64,000 nucleotides of DNA from an archaeon (GTDB lineage Archaea > Thermoproteota > Nitrososphaeria > Nitrososphaerales > JACAEJ01). The stretch is from contig JACGUK010000006.1 of NCBI GenBank assembly GCA_024256265.1, positions 124,001 to 188,000 on the forward strand, written 5' to 3'. The number at the start of each line of letters is the position of its first letter. Positions within the stretch are counted from its first letter, which is position 1. This document shows, in pieces, positions 8,193-17,425 of the stretch. Under the pieces are notes generated by a model. The model did not search any database. It was not told the DNA's origin and saw only the letters and a program-made list of their open reading frames with translations. The position numbers and the translations under genes are program-made.

Positions 8193-10322
8193 ATGAAGAA
8201 ACTCATAGGAACGATTGTAATAGCAATGCTTCTCATAATGCCATTAATTGTCTCAATACCAGTATCGGTAAGTGCACAGCCCACTATGAAGCTATCAGAT
8301 GCAGTTGGTGGAGGTACTGGTGGTACTTTCTATCTGAATCCAAATATTCTATACACAGGAGGAGTTACTATAACAGGAGATACAAGAATTTATGGTCAAG
8401 GTGCAATGATAGATCTACAATGGGAGAGCATAAAGGTCACAGGTACATATTTGTATATTGAGAGATGTGTTCTAACGAATGGTACTGATGGCGGTACAGA
8501 CTACTATGGTGCTCTTGAGTTCTATGATGATGCAAGCGGATTTGTATACAATAACATAATAGTTGATAGCGATTATGATGGAATACACATAGAGGACTGT
8601 GATAAGTATGAGATAATAATAAAGGAGAACTCGATACTTTACAGCTCTGAGGCAGGAATATACTTCGAGGACTCAACAGACATAACCATACTTGAGAACA
8701 TAATAAAGAACAATAACTATGGCATATACGGAGACAACGAGCATTTGTATGATGAAGATCCAAACTCACTTCACAACATAATCATAAAGGGGAACGAGAT
8801 AGGAGTAAATTCTGATAGCAACATATACCTTAGATATGTCAATGATGTGAGCATAGCATCCAACCTTATATACGGAAGTAATAGTGGCTACGGCATACAA
8901 ATATATTACTGCCCAATAGTATCCATAACACATAACAAGATACTGGCAAATGAGAATGAGGGAATCTACTACTATGGAGATTCTGATTGGCCAATAGTAC
9001 TTGTCGATACAACTGAAGTAGAAGTATTATTGAGCCTTACAATAAGCTACAACAAGATAATGGGACAAGACTCTGATGGCATGAGTATTAAGTATACACA
9101 GAATGTAGTAATAACATACAACGAGATAGTAGGGAATAACGATGAAGGAATATACCTAGAAGGATATAACCAAGATTTCTTGATGGAGCCCGTACTCATA
9201 GCATACAATACAATAAGCTATAACGACGGTGAAGGGATATACATAGGTGATGAAGGTAACTCCCCCTACTATGGTGGTTACGTATCTGATGTAACAATCC
9301 TCTTCAACAAGATAGTAGGGAACGTGGATGATGGGATATTTGCATCTGCATACAATGATGGAGAAGACAACTATGGTGAAAATCTACTCATAAAGGGCAA
9401 TGTCATAAATGGGAATGAGGGTGAAGCCATGGAGATAAAGTACTGGTACGCTCCTGTAATAATAGAATGGAACACAGTCTTAAACAACAATGATGCAGTA
9501 GAACTAGACTATGTTGAGAGCCCACAGATAATTCACAATACCATAATGTATGAAAGAGCCTGTGACTATGGGATAGACCTATATGAGTGTGATGGAGCAA
9601 GGATAGCATACAATACCATATCATACAATACAGGCGATAATATATATGTAGATGAGTCTGATGATGTAGTAATTGAGTACAATACTATAGTAGGCTCTCA
9701 CGAAGATGGAATCGAAGTCGGGGATTGTGATAGCATGACAATACAGTACAACATTATACACAACAACTACGAGGATGGAATAGAATTTGATGATAGCTCT
9801 GGATTGATATCAAACAACATAATAGGACATACTGATGGCAATCTAATATCAGGTCAATGGATTGGAATATACGTAGAAGATTGTTATAGTGGAGATGATG
9901 AGCTAGTTACTATAAGTGATAACATAATAATAGGAAACTATGAAGGTATCTACATCGATAGTTCAGACCCAGCTATAGTAAGGAACTACATTGCTAACAA
10001 CGTATACGGAATTTGCATGTATAGTGATTCAGACCCAACAATAGGTGGTAGCTATGATAACAGAAACTTCATAATAAGAAATTATGCTGATGGAATATAC
10101 ATAAATGATGATGCTTCAGACCCAATAATAAACTACAACAACATATATGGTAATGTTAACTATGGAATAAACAATTGGGCTGCAACGACCACAATTGATC
10201 ATGATGCAGAGTATAACTGGTGGGGTGCTATGGACGGTCCAGGTGGAGTAGGTCCTGGCTCTGGAGACGAAGTAACAGCTTACGTAGACTACATACCTTG
10301 GCTAACTGCAATAATACCATAA
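8193..10322 (+). CDS. secreted parallel beta-helix (NosD-like) protein
   Basis: A 709-residue exported surface or extracellular protein. Residues 1-28 form a signal peptide (MKKLIGTIVIAMLLIMPLIV, cleavage near SAQ). The rest is built from about 22-residue PbH1 repeats with the recurring pattern (I/V)xxNxIxxNxxxGIY, the right-handed beta-helix of NosD, pectate-lyase-like and periplasmic copper-binding families. It ends with a NWWG...DGP...YIPWL cap typical of archaeal and methanogen surface beta-helix proteins. The very high Asp/Asn/Tyr content may bind cations or sugars. No catalytic residues can be assigned, and there is no C-terminal membrane anchor. A decayed copy of the cap follows downstream. 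Confidence 0.85.
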   Translation: MKKLIGTIVIAMLLIMPLIVSIPVSVSAQPTMKLSDAVGGGTGGTFYLNPNILYTGGVTITGDTRIYGQGAMIDLQWESIKVTGTYLYIERCVLTNGTDGGTDYYGALEFYDDASGFVYNNIIVDSDYDGIHIEDCDKYEIIIKENSILYSSEAGIYFEDSTDITILENIIKNNNYGIYGDNEHLYDEDPNSLHNIIIKGNEIGVNSDSNIYLRYVNDVSIASNLIYGSNSGYGIQIYYCPIVSITHNKILANENEGIYYYGDSDWPIVLVDTTEVEVLLSLTISYNKIMGQDSDGMSIKYTQNVVITYNEIVGNNDEGIYLEGYNQDFLMEPVLIAYNTISYNDGEGIYIGDEGNSPYYGGYVSDVTILFNKIVGNVDDGIFASAYNDGEDNYGENLLIKGNVINGNEGEAMEIKYWYAPVIIEWNTVLNNNDAVELDYVESPQIIHNTIMYERACDYGIDLYECDGARIAYNTISYNTGDNIYVDESDDVVIEYNTIVGSHEDGIEVGDCDSMTIQYNIIHNNYEDGIEFDDSSGLISNNIIGHTDGNLISGQWIGIYVEDCYSGDDELVTISDNIIIGNYEGIYIDSSDPAIVRNYIANNVYGICMYSDSDPTIGGSYDNRNFIIRNYADGIYINDDASDPIINYNNIYGNVNYGINNWAATTTIDHDAEYNWWGAMDGPGGVGPGSGDEVTAYVDYIPWLTAIIP

Positions 10323-10664
10323 ACTAACCACTCCCTTTTTATTTTTTAGAATATTTTAATGATGTTTTATACAGATTAGTCTATCATAAAAGTCATGTTT
10401 ATAAAGGAATAACTGGTGGGGAGCTGATGGCCCCATCCCTAGACCATCAGCTGGAGACTACATACCATGGCTTACAGCACCTATGCCGTAAAATAATCTC
10501 CAATTTAGTATATCAGCTTATATTTATAAATTTTAACATTTTCATCTTAGAAATTAACTTTTAGGGTGATTCTGAGTTTTTATTATGGATTTGCATATTA
10601 AAAAATAGTGATAGCGCTATTGAGAGAGTAATATAAAAATAGATTAGATATGAATAAATTAGAA
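10323..10664. other. intergenic region with beta-helix remnant
   Basis: This 342-base AT-rich gap holds the decayed C-terminal cap at 10408-10491 described separately. The remainder shows no gene, RNA or clear repeat, apart from T-rich runs after both stop codons that could act as terminators. Confidence 0.5.
10408..10491 (+). pseudogene. C-terminal fragment of a beta-helix surface protein
   Basis: A 27-codon stretch ending in TAA encodes NNWWGADGPIPRPSAGDYIP then WLTAPMP. It closely parallels the C-terminal cap of the preceding gene (YNWWGAMDGPG...YVDYIPWLTAIIP). A stop codon lies immediately upstream in frame, and there is no start. It is therefore a relic of a tandem paralogue or of recombination between such genes. 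Nucleotide identity to the neighbour is only partial, so the event is not very recent. Confidence 0.75.
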
Positions 10665-10985
<321 letters not shown>

Positions 10986-11034
10986 CTAGCCCTATCTAGG
11001 GATTAGATAAATTTTTAAATATTATGGTTATTAG

Positions 11035-11376
11035 TTAATCTCCTGCCTCATGTATCATATCACAAAGGCAGTTTTCTAAAGGAAGACCACAGACTATGCA
11101 TCTTCTACTACCATTTATTCTCTCATATTTCATATTCAATAGATTAAGCTCTCTATGAATTTCTTTGGCTGAGTATCCTCTTCTCTTCATGTTTAAAGCC
11201 TTTCTATAAATTTCTATGAGATCTTCTCTCCCTCTCATCTTTAAGTTATGAATGACTATCGTCTCATATAGATCGTATGCATCTTTAGTTGCCATTTTGT
11301 TCAATTTCAATACTCTATAGCCTTGCCTCTCTAAGTCCTTCACAATAGGAGTTATCTCATTCTCGTTATCAGCCAA
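11035..11376 (-). CDS. hypothetical protein with C-terminal zinc knuckle
   Basis: A 113-residue protein I cannot name. The N-terminal two thirds are helical and charged (a segment of KMRGREDLIEIYRKALNM type). The C-terminus has CIVCGLPLENCLC, four cysteines that should bind one zinc ion. It sits between the ferredoxin and the divergent oxidoreductase operon, but nothing ties it to them functionally. ATG start. Confidence 0.6.
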   Translation of the reverse strand: MADNENEITPIVKDLERQGYRVLKLNKMATKDAYDLYETIVIHNLKMRGREDLIEIYRKALNMKRRGYSAKEIHRELNLLNMKYERINGSRRCIVCGLPLENCLCDMIHEAGD

Positions 11377-11591
11377 ACCAAGTCAAAGGGAAAAAGCATA
11401 CTAATAAACTTTATCAAAAATCTAATAGAAATTAAGAAATCGATTATAAAAATTTGTTAATTAAAAATATTGATAAACTATCTAATTATTATCTAAATTT
11501 TATATTGACGAGAATAATAATTGCATTGACAAGAAATTATCTTAAAGACCACTTTTATATTTGACAAAATTCTCTTAGCAGATGAAAGGTT

Positions 11592-13337
11592 TTGATAAAG
11601 AACGATTTAGCTGTTATGATAGCTGGAAGGGCTGGTGATGGAAGCCTCATCACAGGTGATATTCTTGCTAAAGTCTTCAAAAGAATGGGTCTAGAGGTCT
11701 TCACTTACAAAGATTTTCCCTCCAATATAAGAGGGTTGCCTACAAATTACACCATAAGAGTAAAAGAAAGAGTGATAATGGCTAGGAAGGATTACATAGA
11801 TATTCTTCTAGCTTTAGATGATGAAGCTTTAAAACTGCATTTTAATGAATTAGCAAAGGGTGGAGCGATTATCTATGACGATTCTTTAGGAGAGTTGCCC
11901 AAGGATTTAGAGTTGAATGATATTCATATCTATAAAGCTCCTATGAAAAGGATGGCTATAGAGAATCTTGGTGGCTCCTCTGGAGAGATAATGAAGAACA
12001 TCATCTCTATAGGAATAATGGCAAAACTCCTCAGTATAGATGAAGATATAGCAAAAGAAGTCATCAAGGATACCTTTCTAAGAAAGGGGGATAAGATAGT
12101 GAAAATGAATCTTCAAGCCTATGAATTGGGAAAGAGTTATTCAATTGAAAGACTGGAGAAGAGAGATGAATACATTCTTGAAAGAAGAGAGGATAAGGGA
12201 AAGATTCTCATAACAGGAGACGAAGCCATAGCTTATGGTGCTATTGTAGCAGGTTGCAGATTTTACTCTGGCTATCCTATAACACCAGTTACAGAGATCA
12301 TGGAGTGGTTGGCACATCATTTACCAAATTATAATGGTGTAGTTGTACAAGCTGAGGATGAGATAGCTGCAATAAACATGGCTATAGGCGCTTCTTATTC
12401 AGGAGCTAGAGCTATGGTAGGCACTTCAGGACCTGGTCAATCCTTGATGACAGAAGCAGTTGGGCTTGCTGGAATGACAGAGACTCCTATAGTAATAGTC
12501 CATGGTCAAAGAGGCGGACCTGGAACAGGCTTGCCCACAAAGACTGAGCAGTCAGATATTAAGCATATAGTATATGCTACTCATGGTGAATCTCCGAGAA
12601 TAGTCATCTCTCCTAGCACTATCGATGAAGCTTTCTACATGACCATAAAAGCCTTCAATCTTGCTGAAAGGTATCAGTGCCCTGTATTCATATTGACAGA
12701 GCAGGCTTTATGCCAGAACAAGCAGACAATGGATAAGTTTGATCTAAGCAAAGCAGAAATAGATAGAGGGAAGCTCTTAATAGAAGACGATCTTAAGGAA
12801 ATCAAAGAATTCAAAAGATATGAATTAACTGAGGATGGCATCTCTCCAAGAACAATACCATCCATGGAAGGAGGAATATTTGAGGCTAACAGCAATGAGC
12901 ATGATGAAACTGGGTACACAACAGAGGATCCAGAGATAAGAACTGCTATGATGGAGAAGAGGTTGAAGAAGATGGATTCAATGAAGAAAAATTTGATACC
13001 GTCAAGAGTCTTTGGTGATGAAGAAGCAAAGATAGCTGTCATAGGGATAGGCTCTACTCTTGGTCCTGTATTAGAGGCTATGAATCAATTGAAGTTAAAA
13101 GGCATAGGGATAAAAATTTTGCAGATAAGGACTTTATTCCCATTTCCTAGAGATGAAGTATTAGAATTTGTAAATAATGTTGAAAAGATCTTTGTAGTTG
13201 AAAACAATGCTACTGGTCAGTTAGCCAGCCTTATCAAGGCTAACTTAGGCTCATATGAGATATTGAGCATATTAAAGTATGATGGAAGAGCCTTTAGACC
13301 ACTTGATATATCGAGCAAGATAGAGGAGGCGTTATAA
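11592..13337 (+). CDS. 2-oxoacid:ferredoxin oxidoreductase, gamma-alpha fusion
   Basis: Large subunit (581 aa) of the two-subunit OFOR found in crenarchaea, which oxidatively decarboxylates pyruvate, 2-oxoglutarate or related 2-oxoacids to acyl-CoA and reduces ferredoxin. The gamma domain comes first (AGRAGDGSLITGDILAKVF at 11-29). The alpha domain follows from about residue 200, with YPITPVTEIMEWL, AEDEIAA and a GTSGPG loop. The C-terminal domain has the usual VVENNATGQLA. The YPITP motif is the conserved alpha-subunit loop near the 2-oxoacid site. The start is TTG, preceded by AAAGGT. The beta subunit begins one base after the stop, so the two are one operon. Exact substrate cannot be told from sequence. 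Confidence 0.92.
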   Translation: MIKNDLAVMIAGRAGDGSLITGDILAKVFKRMGLEVFTYKDFPSNIRGLPTNYTIRVKERVIMARKDYIDILLALDDEALKLHFNELAKGGAIIYDDSLGELPKDLELNDIHIYKAPMKRMAIENLGGSSGEIMKNIISIGIMAKLLSIDEDIAKEVIKDTFLRKGDKIVKMNLQAYELGKSYSIERLEKRDEYILERREDKGKILITGDEAIAYGAIVAGCRFYSGYPITPVTEIMEWLAHHLPNYNGVVVQAEDEIAAINMAIGASYSGARAMVGTSGPGQSLMTEAVGLAGMTETPIVIVHGQRGGPGTGLPTKTEQSDIKHIVYATHGESPRIVISPSTIDEAFYMTIKAFNLAERYQCPVFILTEQALCQNKQTMDKFDLSKAEIDRGKLLIEDDLKEIKEFKRYELTEDGISPRTIPSMEGGIFEANSNEHDETGYTTEDPEIRTAMMEKRLKKMDSMKKNLIPSRVFGDEEAKIAVIGIGSTLGPVLEAMNQLKLKGIGIKILQIRTLFPFPRDEVLEFVNNVEKIFVVENNATGQLASLIKANLGSYEILSILKYDGRAFRPLDISSKIEEAL

Positions 13338-13338
13338 G

Positions 13339-14208
13339 ATGCAAGCATCAACTACAGCAAGAGATTTTGATTCTCATAAGCCAACATGGTGCCCTGGCTG
13401 TGGAGACTTTGCCCTTCTTGAATCCCTTAAAAGAGCTTTGGCGAACTTGGAGCTGAATCCAAAGGATGTAGTTATAGTATCTGGCATAGGTTGCTCAAGT
13501 AAGATTACAGATTATATTAAAGCGTATGGTTTTCATGGTCTTCATGGTAGGGCTTTACCTATAGCCATTGGGATAAAGCTGGCAAATCCGAGGCTTACTG
13601 TAATAGTAGCTGGTGGGGATGGAGATGGTTATGCTATAGGCATGGGACATTTCATTCATGCTATGAGGAGAAATATAGACATAACTTACATAATAATGAA
13701 CAATCAAGTTTATGGGTTGACAAAGGGACAATACTCTCCAACATCGAGCATAGGTTTTGTGACTGGAACAACGCCTTTAGGCTCTAAGGACAAGCCCATA
13801 GATGGTGTTGCTTTAGCATTAGTCTCAGGGGCAACTTATATAGCAAGAAGCTTTTCTGGAAATATTCCTCAGGCTACAAGAATAATAGAAGAAGGCATAA
13901 AGCATAAGGGCTTTTCCTTTATAGACCATCTAAGCCCCTGTGTGACTTATAATAAGCTTAACACTTACGATTGGTTCAGACAGAACATATACAATTTTGA
14001 TGCAGACCCTGATTATGATCCTAAAGATAAAGCATTAGCCCTTAAGAGAGTCTTAGAATCTTGTAAGGTTCCTATAGGTCTGATATACAAGGAGGAGAGG
14101 AGCACTTATGAGGAGCTTATATTGCCATATACTGATAGACCCATAGTATTCGAAGATTTATCCATAAGTGCTCATGATTACTTTTCGATTATGGACGAAT
14201 TCCTTTAA
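13339..14208 (+). CDS. 2-oxoacid:ferredoxin oxidoreductase, beta subunit
   Basis: The thiamine-diphosphate subunit (289 aa) of the same enzyme. WCPGCGDFALLES (18-30) carries the first two cluster cysteines. GIGCSSKI (about 50-57) holds the third. GDGDGYAIG with NNQVYGLTKGQ is the TPP/Mg2+ site. A fourth cysteine (LSPCVTYN, about 200) completes the single 4Fe-4S cluster. All key residues are present. ATG start with GAGG upstream at the end of the alpha gene. Electrons probably pass to the zinc-ferredoxin encoded upstream on the opposite strand. Confidence 0.93.
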   Translation: MQASTTARDFDSHKPTWCPGCGDFALLESLKRALANLELNPKDVVIVSGIGCSSKITDYIKAYGFHGLHGRALPIAIGIKLANPRLTVIVAGGDGDGYAIGMGHFIHAMRRNIDITYIIMNNQVYGLTKGQYSPTSSIGFVTGTTPLGSKDKPIDGVALALVSGATYIARSFSGNIPQATRIIEEGIKHKGFSFIDHLSPCVTYNKLNTYDWFRQNIYNFDADPDYDPKDKALALKRVLESCKVPIGLIYKEERSTYEELILPYTDRPIVFEDLSISAHDYFSIMDEFL

Positions 14209-14338
14209 CAATCTTTATTTGCCCAAAAGTGTTGTTAAAAGTATTATATGTTTTATTAAATGTAAATTTTAGGTTTCAATTTTGGTTAAAGTTTAAGCAA
14301 AAGATTGAATTTTTGCTCAGAAATTAAGATAAAGGTTT

Positions 14339-14360
14339 TTATATAACATACGTTATATAA
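14339..14360. promoter_or_regulatory. perfect inverted repeat over a TATA element
   Basis: TTATATAAC-ATAC-GTTATATAA is a perfect 9-base inverted repeat with a 4-base spacer. It ends 13 bases before the ATG of the zinc-ribbon gene at 14374 and contains its only TATA-like sequence. A dimeric repressor bound here would block TBP, so this is a good operator candidate. It could also simply be a chance AT-rich palindrome. Confidence 0.4.
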
Positions 14361-14373
14361 GGGACGATAAGAT

Positions 14374-14637
14374 ATGAGGCAGAAAACAGTTCGTCTTATT
14401 CAAGTGGTTGTAGAGAAGGGTATATTCGGTAAATGCTCATGTGGAGGGGAGGTTTTATTCTACTCAGATCAAGGAGTAAGGTGTAAAAAATGTGGCAAGC
14501 TTTATGGTACTTGGTTTCAGAGAAAAAAGTCAGCAATTAAACATTCACAAGAGAACTTGATTAAGAAAGAAGTAGAAGAGAGCACGGAAAATCCATTAGA
14601 GGCTTATGATGAAGAAGAACTTTTAGATTTAATTTAA
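14374..14637 (+). CDS. small zinc-ribbon protein
   Basis: An 87-residue protein with a zinc ribbon made by KCSCGGEVLFYSDQGVRCKK followed by CGKLYG (CxC...CxxC). A basic linker (QRKKSAIKH) and a strongly acidic C-terminal tail follow. Such small proteins in archaea often act in transcription or bind RNA polymerase or RNA, but I do not recognise this family. It is monocistronic and preceded by a perfect inverted repeat over its promoter, which hints at regulation, possibly its own. ATG start. Confidence 0.65.
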   Translation: MRQKTVRLIQVVVEKGIFGKCSCGGEVLFYSDQGVRCKKCGKLYGTWFQRKKSAIKHSQENLIKKEVEESTENPLEAYDEEELLDLI

Positions 14638-14722
14638 GATAATTTGAGGGTTCTGTTAAATCTGTAATAATGAGAAAAATGAGTAATTAAAAGACAGTAA
14701 ATATGCTGAGCGGTATTTTAGA

Positions 14723-15442
14723 TCAGCCCTTTTGAGCAAAATCCTTTTTTGCTCTTTGTAAAGCCAATATTGCTTCTCTTAGTAAACCCATCATAAGATA
14801 CAATTCCCTAGGAGTAGGCCTACTCTTTCCCAGCAACTTTCTCATAGCTTCTTCCAGCAAAGGTAATTTATGCTCTTGAAAGCCACAAATCCTTGCCAAT
14901 TTGACAGAGTATTCTATAGTTCTATCTTTATCTTCTCTTGATGCTATCTCTTTATGGACTTCGATTCTTTGCTTTGATATTTCATATAACAGTATAGCAA
15001 CAGAGTGAGATATGTTTAAAGTTCTATATTCTGTACCAGTGTTTATGCTAACTACCAAATCACAGAGTTTTAATTCTTCATTCTTAAGCCCTGTAGCCTC
15101 ACGCCCAAAGAGCAAACAAAGATTTCCAGAAAAATCTTTTAGATTCTCAGCAAGATCTTCAGGGGTTAAAGCTTTTCTCAGAATTTTAGATTGTCTCTTT
15201 GCTACGATAGCAGTAGTACCGACTATCATATCGAAACTTTTTTTTAATTCGTCAAAGCTCGTCTCTTTAGCCCTCTCAAGAATATCAACTCCATGAGATG
15301 CAAACTTCCTTGCCTTGCTCAGATCAACCTTAGGATTTATTAATAATAGCTCTTCTAGACCAAAGTTCTTCATAACTCTAGCTATATGACCAACATTAAC
15401 CTCATATATGGGCTCGACAAGGGCTATTGAAATTCTCTTCAT
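14723..15442 (-). CDS. trmJ: tRNA 2'-O-methyltransferase TrmJ-like (SPOUT)
   Basis: A 239-residue SPOUT methylase of the TrmJ type. In archaea TrmJ methylates the ribose of position 32 in tRNA anticodon loops. The first motif is ALVEPIYEVNVGHIARVMKN (about 7-26). The SAM-binding knot shows LLFGREATGL (about 109-118) and RTLNISHSVAILLYE (about 139-153). A helical C-terminal extension follows, as in the archaeal enzyme. ATG start. It is divergent from the TGS-protein gene with only 45 bases between, so they share a promoter region. Confidence 0.85.
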   Translation of the reverse strand: MKRISIALVEPIYEVNVGHIARVMKNFGLEELLLINPKVDLSKARKFASHGVDILERAKETSFDELKKSFDMIVGTTAIVAKRQSKILRKALTPEDLAENLKDFSGNLCLLFGREATGLKNEELKLCDLVVSINTGTEYRTLNISHSVAILLYEISKQRIEVHKEIASREDKDRTIEYSVKLARICGFQEHKLPLLEEAMRKLLGKSRPTPRELYLMMGLLREAILALQRAKKDFAQKG

Positions 15443-15487
15443 GACATTAAACCCAAAATTTTTTTACTCACATCAATATATTTCAAC

Positions 15488-16600
15488 GTGATGGTCACAA
15501 ACCTGACAGAGAAAGCAAAGGCGAAGTGGGCAGAGGCTATAGCCACTAGAGACCCAGCCACAAAGCTTCGTTTATTGAAGGAATTTTACTCAAGCTTCCC
15601 AAAGCATAAAGGAACTGAGAAGATGGAGATGTCAATAAAGAGGCAGATATCATCCTTAGAAGAAGAATTAGAGAGAGCAAAAGCAAGGAGAAAAGGCTCC
15701 TTACGATTAGAATGGGTTGTCAAGAAAGGAGAATTAATACAATTGGCTATAGTCGGAACTTTTCAGACAGCCATATCTTTCTTCAACCTTTTGGCAAGAT
15801 TAGATATAAAGCCTCATGAAGCTCTGATGAGACCTATATTAGGAGTATTTAAGGAGTTTAATGTTCAATTCCAATTAATATTTGCACCTTTCGATAGAGG
15901 GATAAGCGATGAGAAGTTGGAGAGATTTATGAGCCTCTCAAGGAATGCTGATGGCATATTGATAGCTTTAGGTCATGAACCATTGAGCTATGTAAAGGAT
16001 GTTATCGATTGGTTTGAATCTCATAATATAGACATACGCTCAGATTATCCTAAGGTTGAGATAGTATCAACACCAAGCGGGGGAATAAGGATAGTCGGTT
16101 CATCTAATCTTTGCAATGATAAAGATATAATAGATTTCTTATCCAGCTATAGGATTAAAAATGCCATAATCAAGATAACTCGAGACTCTAATCTTGATGA
16201 TGTTGAATCAGCATTGTTTGGGAGAATAGTGAAGAAGGCTATCTTTATCTCTTTTAGAAGGGATCAAATTGACCAATTAAAGGCTCTAACTCCTAATATA
16301 ATAATTTTCGATTCATCTATCAGACCAGATATTTTTGCATCCTATATTCTAGAAAGGCTCGGTTTCATTCGAATATACACTAAAGGGATAGGGGAAGAGC
16401 CTGAAAGAAAGCCCCTAATAATGAAGACAGGAACAAAAGTCATAGATGTTGCTGAGAAAATTCATAAGGATTTAGTGAGGTTCTTTCAATATGCAAGGGT
16501 CTGGAGAAAAGACGAATTGGATGGTGTTAGAGTTGGTAAAAGCTTTGAATTGATGGATGGAGATATGATAGAAATTAGAACTCGTTTGGGCGTCAGCTAA
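15488..16600 (+). CDS. DRG/Obg-related TGS protein without a P-loop
   Basis: A 370-residue protein related to the DRG/Obg GTPases. The N-terminal helical hairpin (SLEEELERAKARRKGS) matches DRG1/2, and residues from about 318 to the end form a TGS domain (KVIDVAEKIHKDLVRFFQYA, then RVGKSFELMDGDMIEIR). The G domain between them is degenerate. Where DRG has GFPNxGKSS, this protein has LAIVGTFQTAISFF, so there is no Lys or Ser/Thr for phosphate and Mg2+, and no DxxG or NKxD is visible. It probably binds ribosomes or RNA without hydrolysing GTP. GTG (15488) or ATG (15491) may be the start. Confidence 0.7.
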   Translation: MMVTNLTEKAKAKWAEAIATRDPATKLRLLKEFYSSFPKHKGTEKMEMSIKRQISSLEEELERAKARRKGSLRLEWVVKKGELIQLAIVGTFQTAISFFNLLARLDIKPHEALMRPILGVFKEFNVQFQLIFAPFDRGISDEKLERFMSLSRNADGILIALGHEPLSYVKDVIDWFESHNIDIRSDYPKVEIVSTPSGGIRIVGSSNLCNDKDIIDFLSSYRIKNAIIKITRDSNLDDVESALFGRIVKKAIFISFRRDQIDQLKALTPNIIIFDSSIRPDIFASYILERLGFIRIYTKGIGEEPERKPLIMKTGTKVIDVAEKIHKDLVRFFQYARVWRKDELDGVRVGKSFELMDGDMIEIRTRLGVS

Positions 16601-16616
16601 CACGACCTTTCCTTAC

Positions 16617-17153
16617 ATGAGCCGGATACATTTTTATAAGGAAACAAAGATGGTTGTTCGGGCGCTTGCATTGCCTAGACGCAGAACAACCGTAATTGAG
16701 AAGAATACGTTCCTTGGAGCAAATGTAGCCTTCAATCAACTTAGAAATTTTCTCATAAGTCAGGGTGCTCAGATATTGATTTCTCAGGAGCCAAATCACA
16801 TTTCATGCAGGCATGGAAGTTTCTCAAGTTGGAGTCCACAAAATGTTGGTAAGCAAGTTTCCATAAGTATAATGCCGAGCATGAATGGTTCAAAAGTCTT
16901 GATTGATTATCGAGTAAGAAGTATGCCATTCTTCATTTCGCTTGCGATTCTAGGAATTTTCAGCTTTGTGTTCGGCTTCACGTTATTACTTTATCTATTT
17001 TCTCTCATTTTTCTAACATTAGTTGCTATCATAAGCCTAATTTTATCAGTAATTGGTTTCATTGGCATTGCTCTCTACGGAAGAAACACCTTAAAATTCG
17101 CCAAAGACCTAGCCAACATTCTTGAGTTACCCCCGCCGCCTCCTCCACCGTAA
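16617..17153 (+). CDS. membrane protein with C-terminal poly-proline tail
   Basis: A 178-residue protein with a soluble N-terminal domain of about 100 residues, two or three strongly hydrophobic segments (about 102-152: FFISLAILGIFSFVFGFTLL and LVAIISLILSVIGFIGIAL), a short cytoplasmic-looking stretch, and an end of seven prolines directly before the stop. The prolines use CCC, CCG, CCT and CCA, so the run is kept at protein level rather than being a simple DNA repeat. The real start may be the internal ATG at 16650 (MVVRALALP). Unknown function. The next gene on the same strand has the same kind of tail. Confidence 0.65.
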   Translation: MSRIHFYKETKMVVRALALPRRRTTVIEKNTFLGANVAFNQLRNFLISQGAQILISQEPNHISCRHGSFSSWSPQNVGKQVSISIMPSMNGSKVLIDYRVRSMPFFISLAILGIFSFVFGFTLLLYLFSLIFLTLVAIISLILSVIGFIGIALYGRNTLKFAKDLANILELPPPPPPP

Positions 17154-17425
17154 AGAGTTCTATCCCTCTGAAGATTAAGAAGAACGGGCTCGGTTTCTTT
17201 GGTTTCTGTCTAAATTTGGTTCTCTCATAGGCTAGATCGTTTAACATTCTCCCAGTCAATTGAAGTCCCACTCAGGATGATTAAAAGACGAACTTCTTTG
17301 CAGGCAAAATTTAACGTAGAAAGTGTTCACACAAGAATATGGGTTGAATAAAAGTTCGCTAAAATTTAACTTATCGGTCGAAAAATCCTTAAATATCTTT
17401 GAATAATTGAGCCAAATGATTAAGA

